From: Acidobacteriales bacterium 59-55
Lineage (GTDB): Bacteria; Acidobacteriota; Terriglobia; Terriglobales; Acidobacteriaceae
Assembly (NCBI GenBank): GCA_001897435.1
Contig: MKSV01000007.1
Coordinates: forward strand, 372,001-436,000
Reading direction: 5' to 3'
DNA length: 64,000 nt
How positions within the stretch are numbered: the stretch's first letter is position 1; the number at the start of each line of letters is the position of its first letter. The translations under genes were made by a program, and so were the position numbers. Positions 1 through 9,778 of this stretch are shown piece after piece. A model generated the notes under the pieces. The model did not search any database, had not been told where the DNA came from, and saw nothing but the letters and a program-made list of their open reading frames with translations.

Positions 1-1
1 G

Positions 2-1384
2 CATTTGGAATCGGGACGTTGGTGTTCCACGGATCGATTCGGCCATGTACACGCGATCAAGAACCCATACGAGCAAGCAATCGCGTCCAAGTACGCCCTC
101 ATAGAATGGCTTTCGGCGTTCAAGTTTGCGTCTAAACTCCGGGTTGGACATGCTGTGGTCTTTCCGCACCACCAACAATTGCCCAATCTAGGCCCCGCCG
201 CAACACCGGCTATCTCTCTCACGCTGCCTGAACTAGAGAAGGTAGAGGATTCGATACTAAGATGCATACGACATTGGCGGCTGACCGCAACCTTGTCATC
301 CAGTGAACTCCGACTTCTCGTCGACGCTCTTGCGCCAACGGTGGAAATTCATCGAAAGCTTTCCACGGATTCCGCAGAAGCGGATGGTCGAATTCTGACG
401 CTGACTGCCGAACAGGTTGCAGTGTTTGCAGGTCTTCGGGCTTCCCGCGGAGGACTCGTAGTCGGCGGGGCCGGAACAGGCAAAACTGTCCTCGCGATTG
501 CTCGCGCACAGCAACTTGCGCGGGACGGTTTTAAGACTTTGCTCGTATGCTTCAACGAACTATTGGGCGAACAGCTTTCTCGATCCTTGGCAGGAAGTGC
601 CGGATTGACCGCGATGACCTATCACAGTCTGTGCATGAGAGAAGCTTCTAGGTCCGGGTTGCGGATTCCCACTACTTTGACTGAAAGCTGGTGGGCAGAA
701 GAGGCGCCTAACGCTCTGGTTCAGGCCTGCATTGAAATCCCGAATGTCTACGATGCAATCGTCGTAGATGAGGGGCAAGACTTCTCGCCTCTGTGGCTAG
801 ATTCTTTGCGGATGATCTTACGCGAGGACGGACAAGCGCCTTTCTTCGTTTTTGCAGATCCTCGGCAGGATATTTGGAAGCGGCATTGGCTCCAAGAGGA
901 AGCTTTTAGCTTCGCATGGGAATTGACATTAAATTTGCGGAACACGGAGCCCATAGCAAGGAAGGTCGCAAGCACTTTGGGAGCCGAGTGCTTTCCGACC
1001 GGCACAGCCGGTCCCAAGCCGCGTTGGAAAAATCCAGTTCAAGAGAAGCTCAACGAGGGCGATGTTCTAGATACTTTGCAAGAACTCATCGATGAGGGAT
1101 TCAGCTCGGGCAGCCTAATAGTATTGACGACCTCCGCAAAAACCTGCAAGGCTTTGCGAGAACGAACGATGGGTTCCTTCTCGCTCGGCAAATGGGGAGG
1201 GAAAGGCCTGGCGGTAGAGACGATTCAAAGATTTAAAGGTCTCGAATCCCAAGCGGTAGTCTTGGTTCTTGAGGACCACAATACCCAAGAACTACAACTC
1301 CTTGCTTACGTGGGGATGAGTCGGGCTCGAACCGTTCTCACAGTAATAGGGAACGACCAACAGCGGCTAGCTCTCCGCTGGTAA
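2..1384 (+). CDS. NERD-domain superfamily I DNA helicase (5' partial)
   Basis: The reading frame is open to the left edge, so the true start lies outside the window. The first ~60 residues read like the middle of a nuclease-related NERD domain (IKNPYEQA). A UvrD/Rep-type helicase follows: Walker A GGAGTGKT near residue 153, TYHSLC, Walker B VVDEGQDF near 253, DPRQDIW (motif III), LRNTEPIA (motif IV), FKGLE (motif V) and YVGMSRAR (motif VI) near 435. The set of motifs is complete, so the ATPase should be active. It converges on the drmB-like gene with a 9-bp gap. NERD-helicases often sit in defence islands; a role in phage restriction here is inferred from context only. Family assignment is firm, biological role is not. 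Confidence 0.85.
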   Translation, partial: HLESGRWCSTDRFGHVHAIKNPYEQAIASKYALIEWLSAFKFASKLRVGHAVVFPHHQQLPNLGPAATPAISLTLPELEKVEDSILRCIRHWRLTATLSSSELRLLVDALAPTVEIHRKLSTDSAEADGRILTLTAEQVAVFAGLRASRGGLVVGGAGTGKTVLAIARAQQLARDGFKTLLVCFNELLGEQLSRSLAGSAGLTAMTYHSLCMREASRSGLRIPTTLTESWWAEEAPNALVQACIEIPNVYDAIVVDEGQDFSPLWLDSLRMILREDGQAPFFVFADPRQDIWKRHWLQEEAFSFAWELTLNLRNTEPIARKVASTLGAECFPTGTAGPKPRWKNPVQEKLNEGDVLDTLQELIDEGFSSGSLIVLTTSAKTCKALRERTMGSFSLGKWGGKGLAVETIQRFKGLESQAVVLVLEDHNTQELQLLAYVGMSRARTVLTVIGNDQQRLALRW

Positions 1385-1393
1385 TAGATTCAC

Positions 1394-3088
1394 TCAAGCG
1401 AAATCGAAGTAACCAAATCCACCAGCCAGGACAGTTCGCGACAAGGCAGTGTTAAAGAGACGGCACGACGGCTCTCCGAGGTGGAGACATACTGCACAAG
1501 CAGAACCGTTGTCCGCGCATCCGGGATCCAAAGCGCAACGTTGCTCATCCAAAACTAGGCCTTCGAGAAGTAGGTGCAATTCGGTCTCGAAAAGCGCCTG
1601 AAGGCCTCCGAGTACGAAATCACCTTTCGCCGGCGCGTAAACAAAAAAACCAAATGCGAAAGGAAGAACCAATTCGCACAGGCTGCTCCGTTCAATACCT
1701 GCATACAGAGCGGCTCGACGAATGAGCGCATGCGCGTAGGAATGAACGAGGCGCAGGACGGAATCGGAAAGAGGCACACCATCAACCTCAGCGTGCGCCG
1801 ACTGCAAAATTGCAACGGAGGCGGTTGTGTCATCTGTTACATTAGGCAGTTCAAATCCTCTGCTGCGCAGCCATGCATGGATACGCAGGGGGGCCAATCT
1901 GACGAACAGAGCCTCCGTTTGTGCCAGGTCACCATACAAGATGTAATCGCCGTTTGTTTCCCGGTAGGTCCTAAGCCTAGCAGCCCCCGGCGCTACGGTG
2001 CCGCGTGTGTAGCCGTATTGAGCGGTTAGTACAGGAAAGCGATCAATAAGCTCTATGCGATCAAGCCCAGCAGAGCGCAGCGCTTCGGGATAACGCTCAT
2101 CGTAGAGCGACTGTAACGCAGGGGATTCGGACGTCTTGCGGAGATCAGAGACCGTCTGACGGCTATCAAAGGTTGCTAGGGCAATCTGTCTCGCCTGAAG
2201 TTCAGCCTCTAATCTAATGTCCGCGGATATGTTGGTTAACAAAACTGGTTGATGCTCTTGAGTCGGCATCGCCGCGATCATCGCCGTGATGACGTTCTCA
2301 TCGAAACCGCGTGCCTGCAAGAGCTTACGTATCGACTCGGGATCATTCGTCGCCTTGGATTCAGTCAGGCGTCGTTCCTGCATCCCCGCGAGCAACCAGT
2401 CAAGCGCTCTTGCTCCGCCACCGGCCAATTCGACTTGACTCAAGACCTCACGGCGCGCGGGGTTTATCAAAACAACGCTCCTTGCCTTGAATACAGTGCC
2501 CGACCTATGGACCGTAAAAGATAGCGTTCCCCCCGCATCGCAGTCACAAGCCGCGCCAAAGCCGCGATCAATCTTTTCTTTGCAGATTGGGCAGTAAAAA
2601 ATCAGCTCAGCGGCGGAAGCGGTACCTGGAAACTTTACCGCACGTTGCTGATGTGTCGGGCACTTCCTCACATAAGGCGTCTTCAGAGAGCCACAGGCCT
2701 CGTGGTAACCGACAAACGGCAGCTGACCTCGTGCAGATGATGATCCGCACTGGCACTTTCCAGACGGAGTATCGTGAAGCCGGTGGCAGGATCTACATAG
2801 GTAAAGCTTCGGAAATCGTTCGCACCAGATGCCTTGTTCTCGATTAAGTGATTTGACCCTCAAGCCTTTTTGGCGTCTTAGATCTGCCACGAAATCGCCA
2901 TCACGACCCTGTTCGGCCCAAGATGAAGCAGAGCGGATCAATTCGTCCCGAAGCGCGGTGAGATCAATGCCCGATATAGTTATCGGATCATTCCAGCGTT
3001 TCACCTTCCAAATTCCGCCCGAAGCATCAACTGTTTGTTCTGGAAGGTGGTTAAAAAGAATCTGGGATGCGCTTCTAGCCTCTCTCAT
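1394..3088 (-). CDS. drmB: DUF1998-type protein, DISARM DrmB-like
   Basis: A 564-aa protein with several cysteine clusters: CRSCHRLHD near residue 96, CPTHQ, CPICKE with CDCDAGG, and a C-terminal CAVCLHLGEPSC near 533. The last cluster, followed by FNTALSR, is typical of DUF1998/DrmB proteins. In DISARM, DrmB forms a complex with the DrmA helicase that loads on invading DNA. The start codon overlaps the drmA stop in an ATGA, which implies translational coupling and a two-gene operon. No DISARM methyltransferase or DrmC phospholipase-D gene is seen in this window; they could lie to the left of it. Assignment to DrmB rests on the cysteine pattern plus the partner; other helicase/DUF1998 pairs exist. 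Confidence 0.72.
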   Translation of the reverse strand: MREARSASQILFNHLPEQTVDASGGIWKVKRWNDPITISGIDLTALRDELIRSASSWAEQGRDGDFVADLRRQKGLRVKSLNREQGIWCERFPKLYLCRSCHRLHDTPSGKCQCGSSSARGQLPFVGYHEACGSLKTPYVRKCPTHQQRAVKFPGTASAAELIFYCPICKEKIDRGFGAACDCDAGGTLSFTVHRSGTVFKARSVVLINPARREVLSQVELAGGGARALDWLLAGMQERRLTESKATNDPESIRKLLQARGFDENVITAMIAAMPTQEHQPVLLTNISADIRLEAELQARQIALATFDSRQTVSDLRKTSESPALQSLYDERYPEALRSAGLDRIELIDRFPVLTAQYGYTRGTVAPGAARLRTYRETNGDYILYGDLAQTEALFVRLAPLRIHAWLRSRGFELPNVTDDTTASVAILQSAHAEVDGVPLSDSVLRLVHSYAHALIRRAALYAGIERSSLCELVLPFAFGFFVYAPAKGDFVLGGLQALFETELHLLLEGLVLDEQRCALDPGCADNGSACAVCLHLGEPSCRLFNTALSRTVLAGGFGYFDFA

Positions 3089-6000
3089 CGTTCGCTATCC
3101 CCTTTGATGAATACTTGTTCTTCAACATCTCTCAATGAAGTCATCGCGTTCCCTGTGGGAGATAGCTCCGATATGAACCGAGTGTCACCTGTAGGCTCCA
3201 CTAAGTTCCTTCTGAACCCTTCAAACCAAGCCTTGAGTTGCTCGGAAAGCATTTCATCTTCATCTGACATGCCGATCGCTCTAGCAATTTGTTTCATGTC
3301 TTTTTCCAGGAGGTCTGGCGTCTTGCTGAGCAGTTCATTGAAGCTACGTCTCATAGCGAGTGACTTATTCGCTTCTGGTTCGTGTATGAGAAGAACCCGT
3401 GCCAGTTCCAATCCTGCAACCGTCCGCTCAAGAACTCGACGGCTCTTCCTCGTGATGGGGATCGGCTCTACAAAACGATCGCCATGCAGAACGAATTCTC
3501 GAAAAGATCTGTAGAGACTGGCATCTCTTTCGCGAGTCATCTTAGGAACGACAATCACCAGTGCCGGCCATTGCCTTCCCACACGAGCTGTCGCCTGAAT
3601 GAACTCGGCCACGCCAAGCGGAAATGCGAGCATCAACATCACATTGAGGCGATTGATGTCTACTCCGTGCGACATCATGGAAGACGCTGCGACCAAATGC
3701 AGTCGATCCTCGAACTGTTCTTCCGGTGACTCCAAACGAGCTAGCGTTTTCCTCACTTCTTCAAAAGGCGTTTTGCCTGTCAGTGTCGCAACTCTGGGCG
3801 GGGGAGAAAGCTCCGCGTACTGGGTTTCAGAGGAACGCACAACGGCGTCTATGTCCTGAAGCGTATTACCGTAAACCACATTAGTCCCATACAAGTTGAC
3901 GAGGAAGTCGCGATAGCGCTCATCGATTGCTAGAGCAGAACATACCGCAGAGGCATCTCCTATGAGTTTTCTGACCGCGAGTTGCAGCGAAACGATTATC
4001 CGATCTGCAACGAACTCAACCGTTAGACTCCGAGGGGCTAGAGCAATGTATTGACGCATGAGCACGGGAGAGTCTGAGGTCCAGAAGCCGGCTCCTTCTC
4101 TCGGCGGCGGTTGCGGGAAAACTCGAGCTTGCCGCTGATACAGCACCTCAACTTGCTTCTTATAACCGGAGAGCGTCGCAGAGGATGCGAGAATCTTCGG
4201 CTTCCGATCACTCAACTCAAACTGAAGCACATCGAGCGCACCTTCGTAGTGTGCGTCCACCGCACCTAAACTGTCTCGGAGTAAATGAAGTTCATCTTGG
4301 AGGCGAAAGCTAGGGGCGAAAAGAGTCTTATCAAACGGTAATGGCAGAGCGCCTGTTGATCGGCAATCCGGAACAAGACAACCCGTCGGAGCATCTCTGC
4401 GAATCGCATATGTATAGCCGTGTCCCTTCTTGGGACAGAGCCCCCACGGAGAACCAACCAATCCCCGCATGCCCGTCTGACGTGCGATATTAGCGGCCTT
4501 GTCAAGCGTTCCGATTACTATCGTCGGTAAAAAGCGCCAGATTTCATGATCGACAACATAGAGAGGCAAGATGCGAGAGCTGTTTGGGCATTGTGAATTT
4601 GAGCACTCGTGCAAGAGTCTCCATGTTGTCCGATCGAAACGAGTGGAGACTGACTTCAGCCGACAGTAGGGACAGTCCTCAAGGAGCAGATACGGGTTGA
4701 CTTGGTCGTCCAGTTTATCCGCATCTTCTTCTTCCTCGCCCCCATCTTTTTTCACCCGATTTGGGGTCGCAGCCCCACCCACCAGAAACCCAAGTGAAAA
4801 GGGATCGCCGTCAATTCGTTCCTGTTCGCGGACTATTTCGGCGCCAGCGATAGCGTTTGCAAATCTTTGCGTTTGCTGCAAAGACAGCATTCTGAGAGGA
4901 AAGCGAGACCAAGCGGTGATACCTGAAAGTTTGCCTCGGAGACGATCGAGAAACGCAGCGGTTATCAAGAGCCCGAGATATGTTTCTGTCTTTCCACCAC
5001 CAGTGGCAAACCATACTACGTCCACAATCTCAGTCTCTGTCTTCGTCTCAACTAGACACTTCAAGTTCGCGAGCAGGAACGCAAATTGAAACGGCCGCCA
5101 AGCATCATACTTGCCCCTTGAGGCGTGTGCCATCGCCTTGTTCATAAGGGAGAAGGCACGATGCAATCCTTGATCTTCTTCGAGCAACTGTCTACCGTGA
5201 ACGATTCTTGCGAACTCAGACTGGAATTCGCTAGATCCAAGAGATGCTTCGTCGCGCATTTCCGTCGACCAGTTCTCATCCGATGCACGTTTATCGAGAG
5301 CTTCGTTAGACCATTGAAATCCCGACCAATCGCCTAATGCGGCGATCATTGCGTCTGCGGATGGGAGCGGATTCATCGCCAGAGTGTCGAATCTTAAATC
5401 AGGGGCAGTTTGGCTCGATGCCCAATACTCCGGCCTAAACCGGGCTCTGTGTGGTGCATCAGATGTGGCGAAAACGCCGTTTGACAGCTTGACTCCACAA
5501 TTGATTCCAAACGCGTCAACGCGTCTGTCGAATCTGAAGCTGTCCGGCAACGCCTCTAGCGCGAAAGGAGTTGATTGGAAATGTTCTACGTGCAGGCTGC
5601 ACTCGAATAGCCTTCCCGAAGCAAAAGCGTCTACCTCCTGTCCTGTATTTACTACGGTTACTTCCACGGCTCGTGCTACGTTGTTTTTACCGGTTATCCT
5701 GACGCGAATTTCGGCACTCAAACCGTCTGCCCCGCTCGCTTCTCTGAGTTTCGCGTTTAGGACATCTGCACCGTGAATCGTTTCACCGAGCACATTTTCG
5801 ACAGTCAAAGAGACGCTTATCGGTTCAACCCGCAGCTTGTCCCACTTCCAAGGAAGGTCTCGTTTACCTTCGGATTTGGTTCTTTTCCAAAGGCTAAAGC
5901 AGACTGTCACCTGGAAAGCCCAGGGCCCGGATGTAGCAGGTTTAAGTCTCAGACCGATGGCACAAGGTTCCAAGCGATCGTTACGTTCATCAGGTAAAGT

Positions 6001-6183
6001 CACGAAGTCTTTTGGCCCTAGTCGCCCGAGCCAAAAACGGCCGATAGGGTTCACTTCGGAGAATGAGATTTCGTCGCCGCGACCATCCAGCACGACACTC
6101 TCTTCCAGCCATGAGACAAAACGTTCGGCAGCTCGGTGTTTATCCTCATCCGAATCGGTAAATGCAATGAAATTCTTCTGCAT
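3085..6183 (-). CDS. drmA: DISARM DrmA-like superfamily II helicase
   Basis: A 1032-aa protein when started at the ATG at 6183 (MQKNFIAF); an in-frame ATG at 6207 is also possible, and the frame stays open to 6393, but residues upstream look non-coding. Walker A is in WFATGGGKTETYLGL near residue 393, followed by an arginine-rich PLRMLSLQQTQRF block typical of DrmA. A DELH box lies near 627, SSATL near 665 and a motif VI-like QATARVGRQWP near 865. A CPYC/CSNSQC zinc-binding insert lies between the helicase lobes. DrmA is the DNA-translocating/unwinding component of DISARM. It precedes and overlaps the drmB-like gene. The helicase call is firm; membership of DISARM rather than a sister helicase/DUF1998 system is probable. 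Confidence 0.75.
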   Translation of the reverse strand: MQKNFIAFTDSDEDKHRAAERFVSWLEESVVLDGRGDEISFSEVNPIGRFWLGRLGPKDFVTLPDERNDRLEPCAIGLRLKPATSGPWAFQVTVCFSLWKRTKSEGKRDLPWKWDKLRVEPISVSLTVENVLGETIHGADVLNAKLREASGADGLSAEIRVRITGKNNVARAVEVTVVNTGQEVDAFASGRLFECSLHVEHFQSTPFALEALPDSFRFDRRVDAFGINCGVKLSNGVFATSDAPHRARFRPEYWASSQTAPDLRFDTLAMNPLPSADAMIAALGDWSGFQWSNEALDKRASDENWSTEMRDEASLGSSEFQSEFARIVHGRQLLEEDQGLHRAFSLMNKAMAHASRGKYDAWRPFQFAFLLANLKCLVETKTETEIVDVVWFATGGGKTETYLGLLITAAFLDRLRGKLSGITAWSRFPLRMLSLQQTQRFANAIAGAEIVREQERIDGDPFSLGFLVGGAATPNRVKKDGGEEEEDADKLDDQVNPYLLLEDCPYCRLKSVSTRFDRTTWRLLHECSNSQCPNSSRILPLYVVDHEIWRFLPTIVIGTLDKAANIARQTGMRGLVGSPWGLCPKKGHGYTYAIRRDAPTGCLVPDCRSTGALPLPFDKTLFAPSFRLQDELHLLRDSLGAVDAHYEGALDVLQFELSDRKPKILASSATLSGYKKQVEVLYQRQARVFPQPPPREGAGFWTSDSPVLMRQYIALAPRSLTVEFVADRIIVSLQLAVRKLIGDASAVCSALAIDERYRDFLVNLYGTNVVYGNTLQDIDAVVRSSETQYAELSPPPRVATLTGKTPFEEVRKTLARLESPEEQFEDRLHLVAASSMMSHGVDINRLNVMLMLAFPLGVAEFIQATARVGRQWPALVIVVPKMTRERDASLYRSFREFVLHGDRFVEPIPITRKSRRVLERTVAGLELARVLLIHEPEANKSLAMRRSFNELLSKTPDLLEKDMKQIARAIGMSDEDEMLSEQLKAWFEGFRRNLVEPTGDTRFISELSPTGNAMTSLRDVEEQVFIKGDSER

Positions 6184-6207
6184 GTGGGCTGACCTTTTGT
6201 CTCGCAT

Positions 6208-6544
6208 CTTCCGCAGGAATCTACTTGTGCGGCCCGCGAAGTGACGAAACAAGAATAACCTGCTGTCCCCCTCGGAGGGTGGCTCTAGGGCAACTAGTGG
6301 GTATTTGGACGAAGCGGGTTGTCTGTGCAGAGTAGCTGCACAGGGATTGCGAAGCAGCTTACAGGGGGGAGGCAACCGGAGGCGATTCTCCAAAATAAGC
6401 GGAGGTCCAAAGTCATCGGTGCCCGATCTGATCCTGCACCTACTTTAGGGCAGAGCACTCATCGAGCACACAATGGGCACATTCAGGATTAGTCTTAGAA
6501 GCACTTCCGATAGGCATGTCTCTATCAGCATAAAGGTGGAACTC
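6208..6544. other. Intergenic, upstream of drmA
   Basis: About 340 bp between the drmA start and the end of dnaE2. It should hold the drmA promoter. The drmA frame is open through most of it (to 6393), but the residues are low-complexity and not protein-like. I see no repeat, RNA gene or recognisable operator. Confidence 0.5.
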
Positions 6545-9500
6545 TCAATGGAAGTCATGCGACCGCATCTCGACATCGTTAAGCGCTAGTACATGCACGG
6601 CTGACGCTCTCACGTTGATAACGCCGTCTTGATTCTGGAGCGTGCCATCGACGCGGAGAAACTTTCCCCGCGTCACGGTGATGCGGTTTCGTTCATAGAG
6701 TTGAGGATTGATGATGGCGTTCGAGATGCCCGTTTCATCTTCAAGGCTAAGGAAGATAAAGCCCTCGGCTGTGCCCGGACGCTGCCGCGCAATCACCGCC
6801 CCCGCGATGCGGGCATAGGTTCCGTCTGGTATCCCGCGCAGGCTTGCGGCCGGCAGCACACCGGCGGCGTTCATTTCTGCCCGGTGATACGCCATTGGGT
6901 GCGGGCCAAGCGTCACCCCTGTACTGTCAAAATCAGCAACCAACCGCTCTTCGGTTGTCATGGGTCGTAGAGGAGCGGCTGCTTGCAGTTCATGCTCGTC
7001 CCGAACGTGCTCGAAGAGCGGCCCAGCGGACTGTCCCGCACGTTCTGCGTTCCAAAGAGCGGTGCGCCGGTGATGCTTCTCTCCGGTCCAGTTGAACGCT
7101 CCGGCTTTCGCCAAAAGCGTCAGCTCCGCCTTGTTGATCGACGGGACGCGGCGGCGAAGATCGTACTCCGAGGAGAACGGCCCATCCATCAAGCGGGCGT
7201 CGGTGATGGCGTCCGCTACTCTCTGCCGCAATCCCTTCACATACTTCATCCCCATGCGGACGACATAGCGACCGGCATATCTGCCGCGTTCATGCTCGCT
7301 TAGCTCTTCCAGCGTGCAGAACCAATCAGACCGCTGCACGTCGATAGGCACGATCTTGACGCCGTGCCGCTTTGCATCGTTTGCAATGGTGGCAGGCGAG
7401 TAGAAACCCATCGGCTGATTGTTGAAGAGAGCGCATGTATACGCCGCAGGGTAGTGATAGCGCGTGTAGGCGCTTGAATACGCGATGGAGGCGAAGCTGT
7501 GCGCGTGGGATTCGGGAAACATAAACTCCTTCACGGTAGCGAGTACACGCATCACCTCCTCCTGTGCTGCCGCACTAAATCCGTTTGCGGTCATACCTTC
7601 GTGCAGCCGTGTCTTTAATCCGGAAATGATGGATTCCGAGCGTTTGCCTCCCATCGCCTTGCGCAGCTCCTCGGCTTCGCCGCCTGTGAGGTTCGCCGCG
7701 ACCATCCCAATCTTCATCACCTGTTCCTGAAACAGAGGCACGCCGAGCGTTCGTTCCAGAAACGGCTTGAACGATGGATGAAGATAGGTAACGGGTTCTC
7801 TACCGAGCCTGCGGGCGATATAAGGATTGACGAACTTTCCCGTCACGGGGCCAGGGCGGATAATGGCAACCTGCATGGACAGGTCAGCAAAGCACTTTGG
7901 CTTAGTGCGGGGCAGTGCAGACATCTGGGCCCGGCTCTCAATCTGAAACAGGCCAACGGTATCCGCTTGCTGAATGCTCTCGTACACCGCGTCATCTTGC
8001 GGAAGCTGCGCGTAGTCGAGTTGCTCGCCGTAATACTGCGGAACAAGGTAAGCCGCATCCTTGAGCACGGCAAGCATCCCAAGCCCAAGAAGATCCACTT
8101 TGATGATGCCCATGTCCGAACAATCGTCTTTATCCCATTGCACAACCGTCCGCCCTGGCATCGTTGCGCGTTCGATCGGCACGACCGAATCAAGATGCCC
8201 CTGGCAGATGACCATACCCCCGGAATGCTGACCGAGGTTGCGGGGCAGATGCAATACATCGCCGCACTTCTGAAGGTAGTGGGCAATTCGCCGGTGCTTC
8301 ATATCGAGGCCGGCTGCCTTGAAGCTGTTTTCGAGAGTATCGCTCGGAGCCTTCCATTCCCATGCGCTCATAAGACTGGCGAGTTTTGCCGCCGTCTCCT
8401 GATCGAAGCCAAGAGCCTTGCCGACTTCCCGTGAAGCGGACCGGCTGCGGAAAGTGATGACGTTCGCCGTCATGGCGGCCCCCAACTCACCGTAACGTTG
8501 ATACACGTATTGAATCGCGTGCTCGCGGTCAGTATCGCTGGGCAGATCGAGGTCGATGTCCGGCCACTCGCCGCGCTCTTCTGAAAGAAACCGCTCAAAG
8601 AGCAGGTCCAGTCCAACCGAATCGACGATGGTGATTTCGAGCGCGTAGCAGACAACACTATTCGCTGCCGAGCCACGCCCTTGAATCAAAATGCCATTGT
8701 CCTTGCAGAAGCAGACAACGTCCCACACGATAAGAAAGTATCCAGCCAACCCCAACTTTTCGATAAGCCGCAGCTCGCGTTCCGCTTGCCGCCTGGCTTT
8801 CTCATAAAGCGCCGGATCATTCTTGGGAAGATAGCGGCGGCGCATACCCTCATCCACGCGCTTGCGGAGAAACGAATCCATCGTCTCTCCATCGGGCACG
8901 GGATACGCCGGGAACTCGTATCCGAGTCCGGTCATCTGAAATTGCAGACGTTCCGACAACTCGCGAGTGTTGGCAATGGCTTCGGGATAGTCGTAGAAAA
9001 GCCGGTGCATCTCTACTGCTGTATGCAAGTGCCGCTCCGCATTGCGGCTCAGGAGACGCCCAGCTGTATCGAGGGTCTTGCGATGGCGGATGCACGTAAA
9101 GATGTCGAGCACTTCACGCTCATACGGAGTGCCATAACTGACACCGCCCGTCGCCAGCAGCGGCAGGTTCAGCGAACGCGCAATACGGATCGCCGCACGG
9201 TTACGATGCTCCTCCTCGCGGTCAAAGTGGCGCTGCAATTCGACGTAGACATTGCCGGAACCGAAGAGTTGTACCAACGTTTCTACAGCATGGTGTGCGG
9301 CGTCGTAACCGCCGCGAGCCAATGCCGCAGCCAGCGGGCCTTCGATGCCACCCGTCAGACATACCAGACCCTTGCTGTACTCTCCCACGTCCGCAACCGC
9401 CGCCGCGCCTTCGGCCTTCGTTGTCTCGCGTAGCTTGAACTGCGTAAGCAGTCGCGAAAGGTTCTGGTAGCCGAGGCGTGACTCAGCTAGGAGCGGCAAG

Positions 9501-9778
9501 CGTACAGGCTCAGCAGGAAGCTGATGGGGCAGATACGGGGCAGGTTGAAGGCGTTGGCCCAGGTCGCTTACCGCAACCTCCGCGCCGATGTGCGCTCGCA
9601 CCCCGCGTCGTTGTCCTTCCATGTGAAAGCGGGCTGCGCCATAAAGACCGTTGCGGTCGAGCAGAGCCATCGCCGGCATCTCCAGATGCGCCGCTTGTTG
9701 CATCAGGAACTCCGGCATGGTGGCACCTTCGAGGAAGCTGAAAGCCGACCGCGCGTGCAGTTCCACGTAGTCAGTCAT
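6545..9778 (-). CDS. dnaE2: Error-prone DNA polymerase DnaE2 (ImuC)
   Basis: A C-family polymerase alpha subunit of 1077 aa from the ATG at 9778, chosen because YVELHARSAFSFLEGA is the family's usual N-terminus and this start overlaps the imuB stop by 8 bp. A PHP domain occupies about the first 210 residues. The catalytic aspartates are in PDIDLDLPSD near residue 405 and IKVDLLGLG near 560. A helix-hairpin-helix region and an OB-fold (TYARIAGAVIARQRP) end the protein. DnaE2 carries out mutagenic translesion synthesis with ImuA and ImuB after DNA damage. It is last in the three-gene cassette and looks intact. Confidence 0.95.
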   Translation of the reverse strand: MTDYVELHARSAFSFLEGATMPEFLMQQAAHLEMPAMALLDRNGLYGAARFHMEGQRRGVRAHIGAEVAVSDLGQRLQPAPYLPHQLPAEPVRLPLLAESRLGYQNLSRLLTQFKLRETTKAEGAAAVADVGEYSKGLVCLTGGIEGPLAAALARGGYDAAHHAVETLVQLFGSGNVYVELQRHFDREEEHRNRAAIRIARSLNLPLLATGGVSYGTPYEREVLDIFTCIRHRKTLDTAGRLLSRNAERHLHTAVEMHRLFYDYPEAIANTRELSERLQFQMTGLGYEFPAYPVPDGETMDSFLRKRVDEGMRRRYLPKNDPALYEKARRQAERELRLIEKLGLAGYFLIVWDVVCFCKDNGILIQGRGSAANSVVCYALEITIVDSVGLDLLFERFLSEERGEWPDIDLDLPSDTDREHAIQYVYQRYGELGAAMTANVITFRSRSASREVGKALGFDQETAAKLASLMSAWEWKAPSDTLENSFKAAGLDMKHRRIAHYLQKCGDVLHLPRNLGQHSGGMVICQGHLDSVVPIERATMPGRTVVQWDKDDCSDMGIIKVDLLGLGMLAVLKDAAYLVPQYYGEQLDYAQLPQDDAVYESIQQADTVGLFQIESRAQMSALPRTKPKCFADLSMQVAIIRPGPVTGKFVNPYIARRLGREPVTYLHPSFKPFLERTLGVPLFQEQVMKIGMVAANLTGGEAEELRKAMGGKRSESIISGLKTRLHEGMTANGFSAAAQEEVMRVLATVKEFMFPESHAHSFASIAYSSAYTRYHYPAAYTCALFNNQPMGFYSPATIANDAKRHGVKIVPIDVQRSDWFCTLEELSEHERGRYAGRYVVRMGMKYVKGLRQRVADAITDARLMDGPFSSEYDLRRRVPSINKAELTLLAKAGAFNWTGEKHHRRTALWNAERAGQSAGPLFEHVRDEHELQAAAPLRPMTTEERLVADFDSTGVTLGPHPMAYHRAEMNAAGVLPAASLRGIPDGTYARIAGAVIARQRPGTAEGFIFLSLEDETGISNAIINPQLYERNRITVTRGKFLRVDGTLQNQDGVINVRASAVHVLALNDVEMRSHDFH

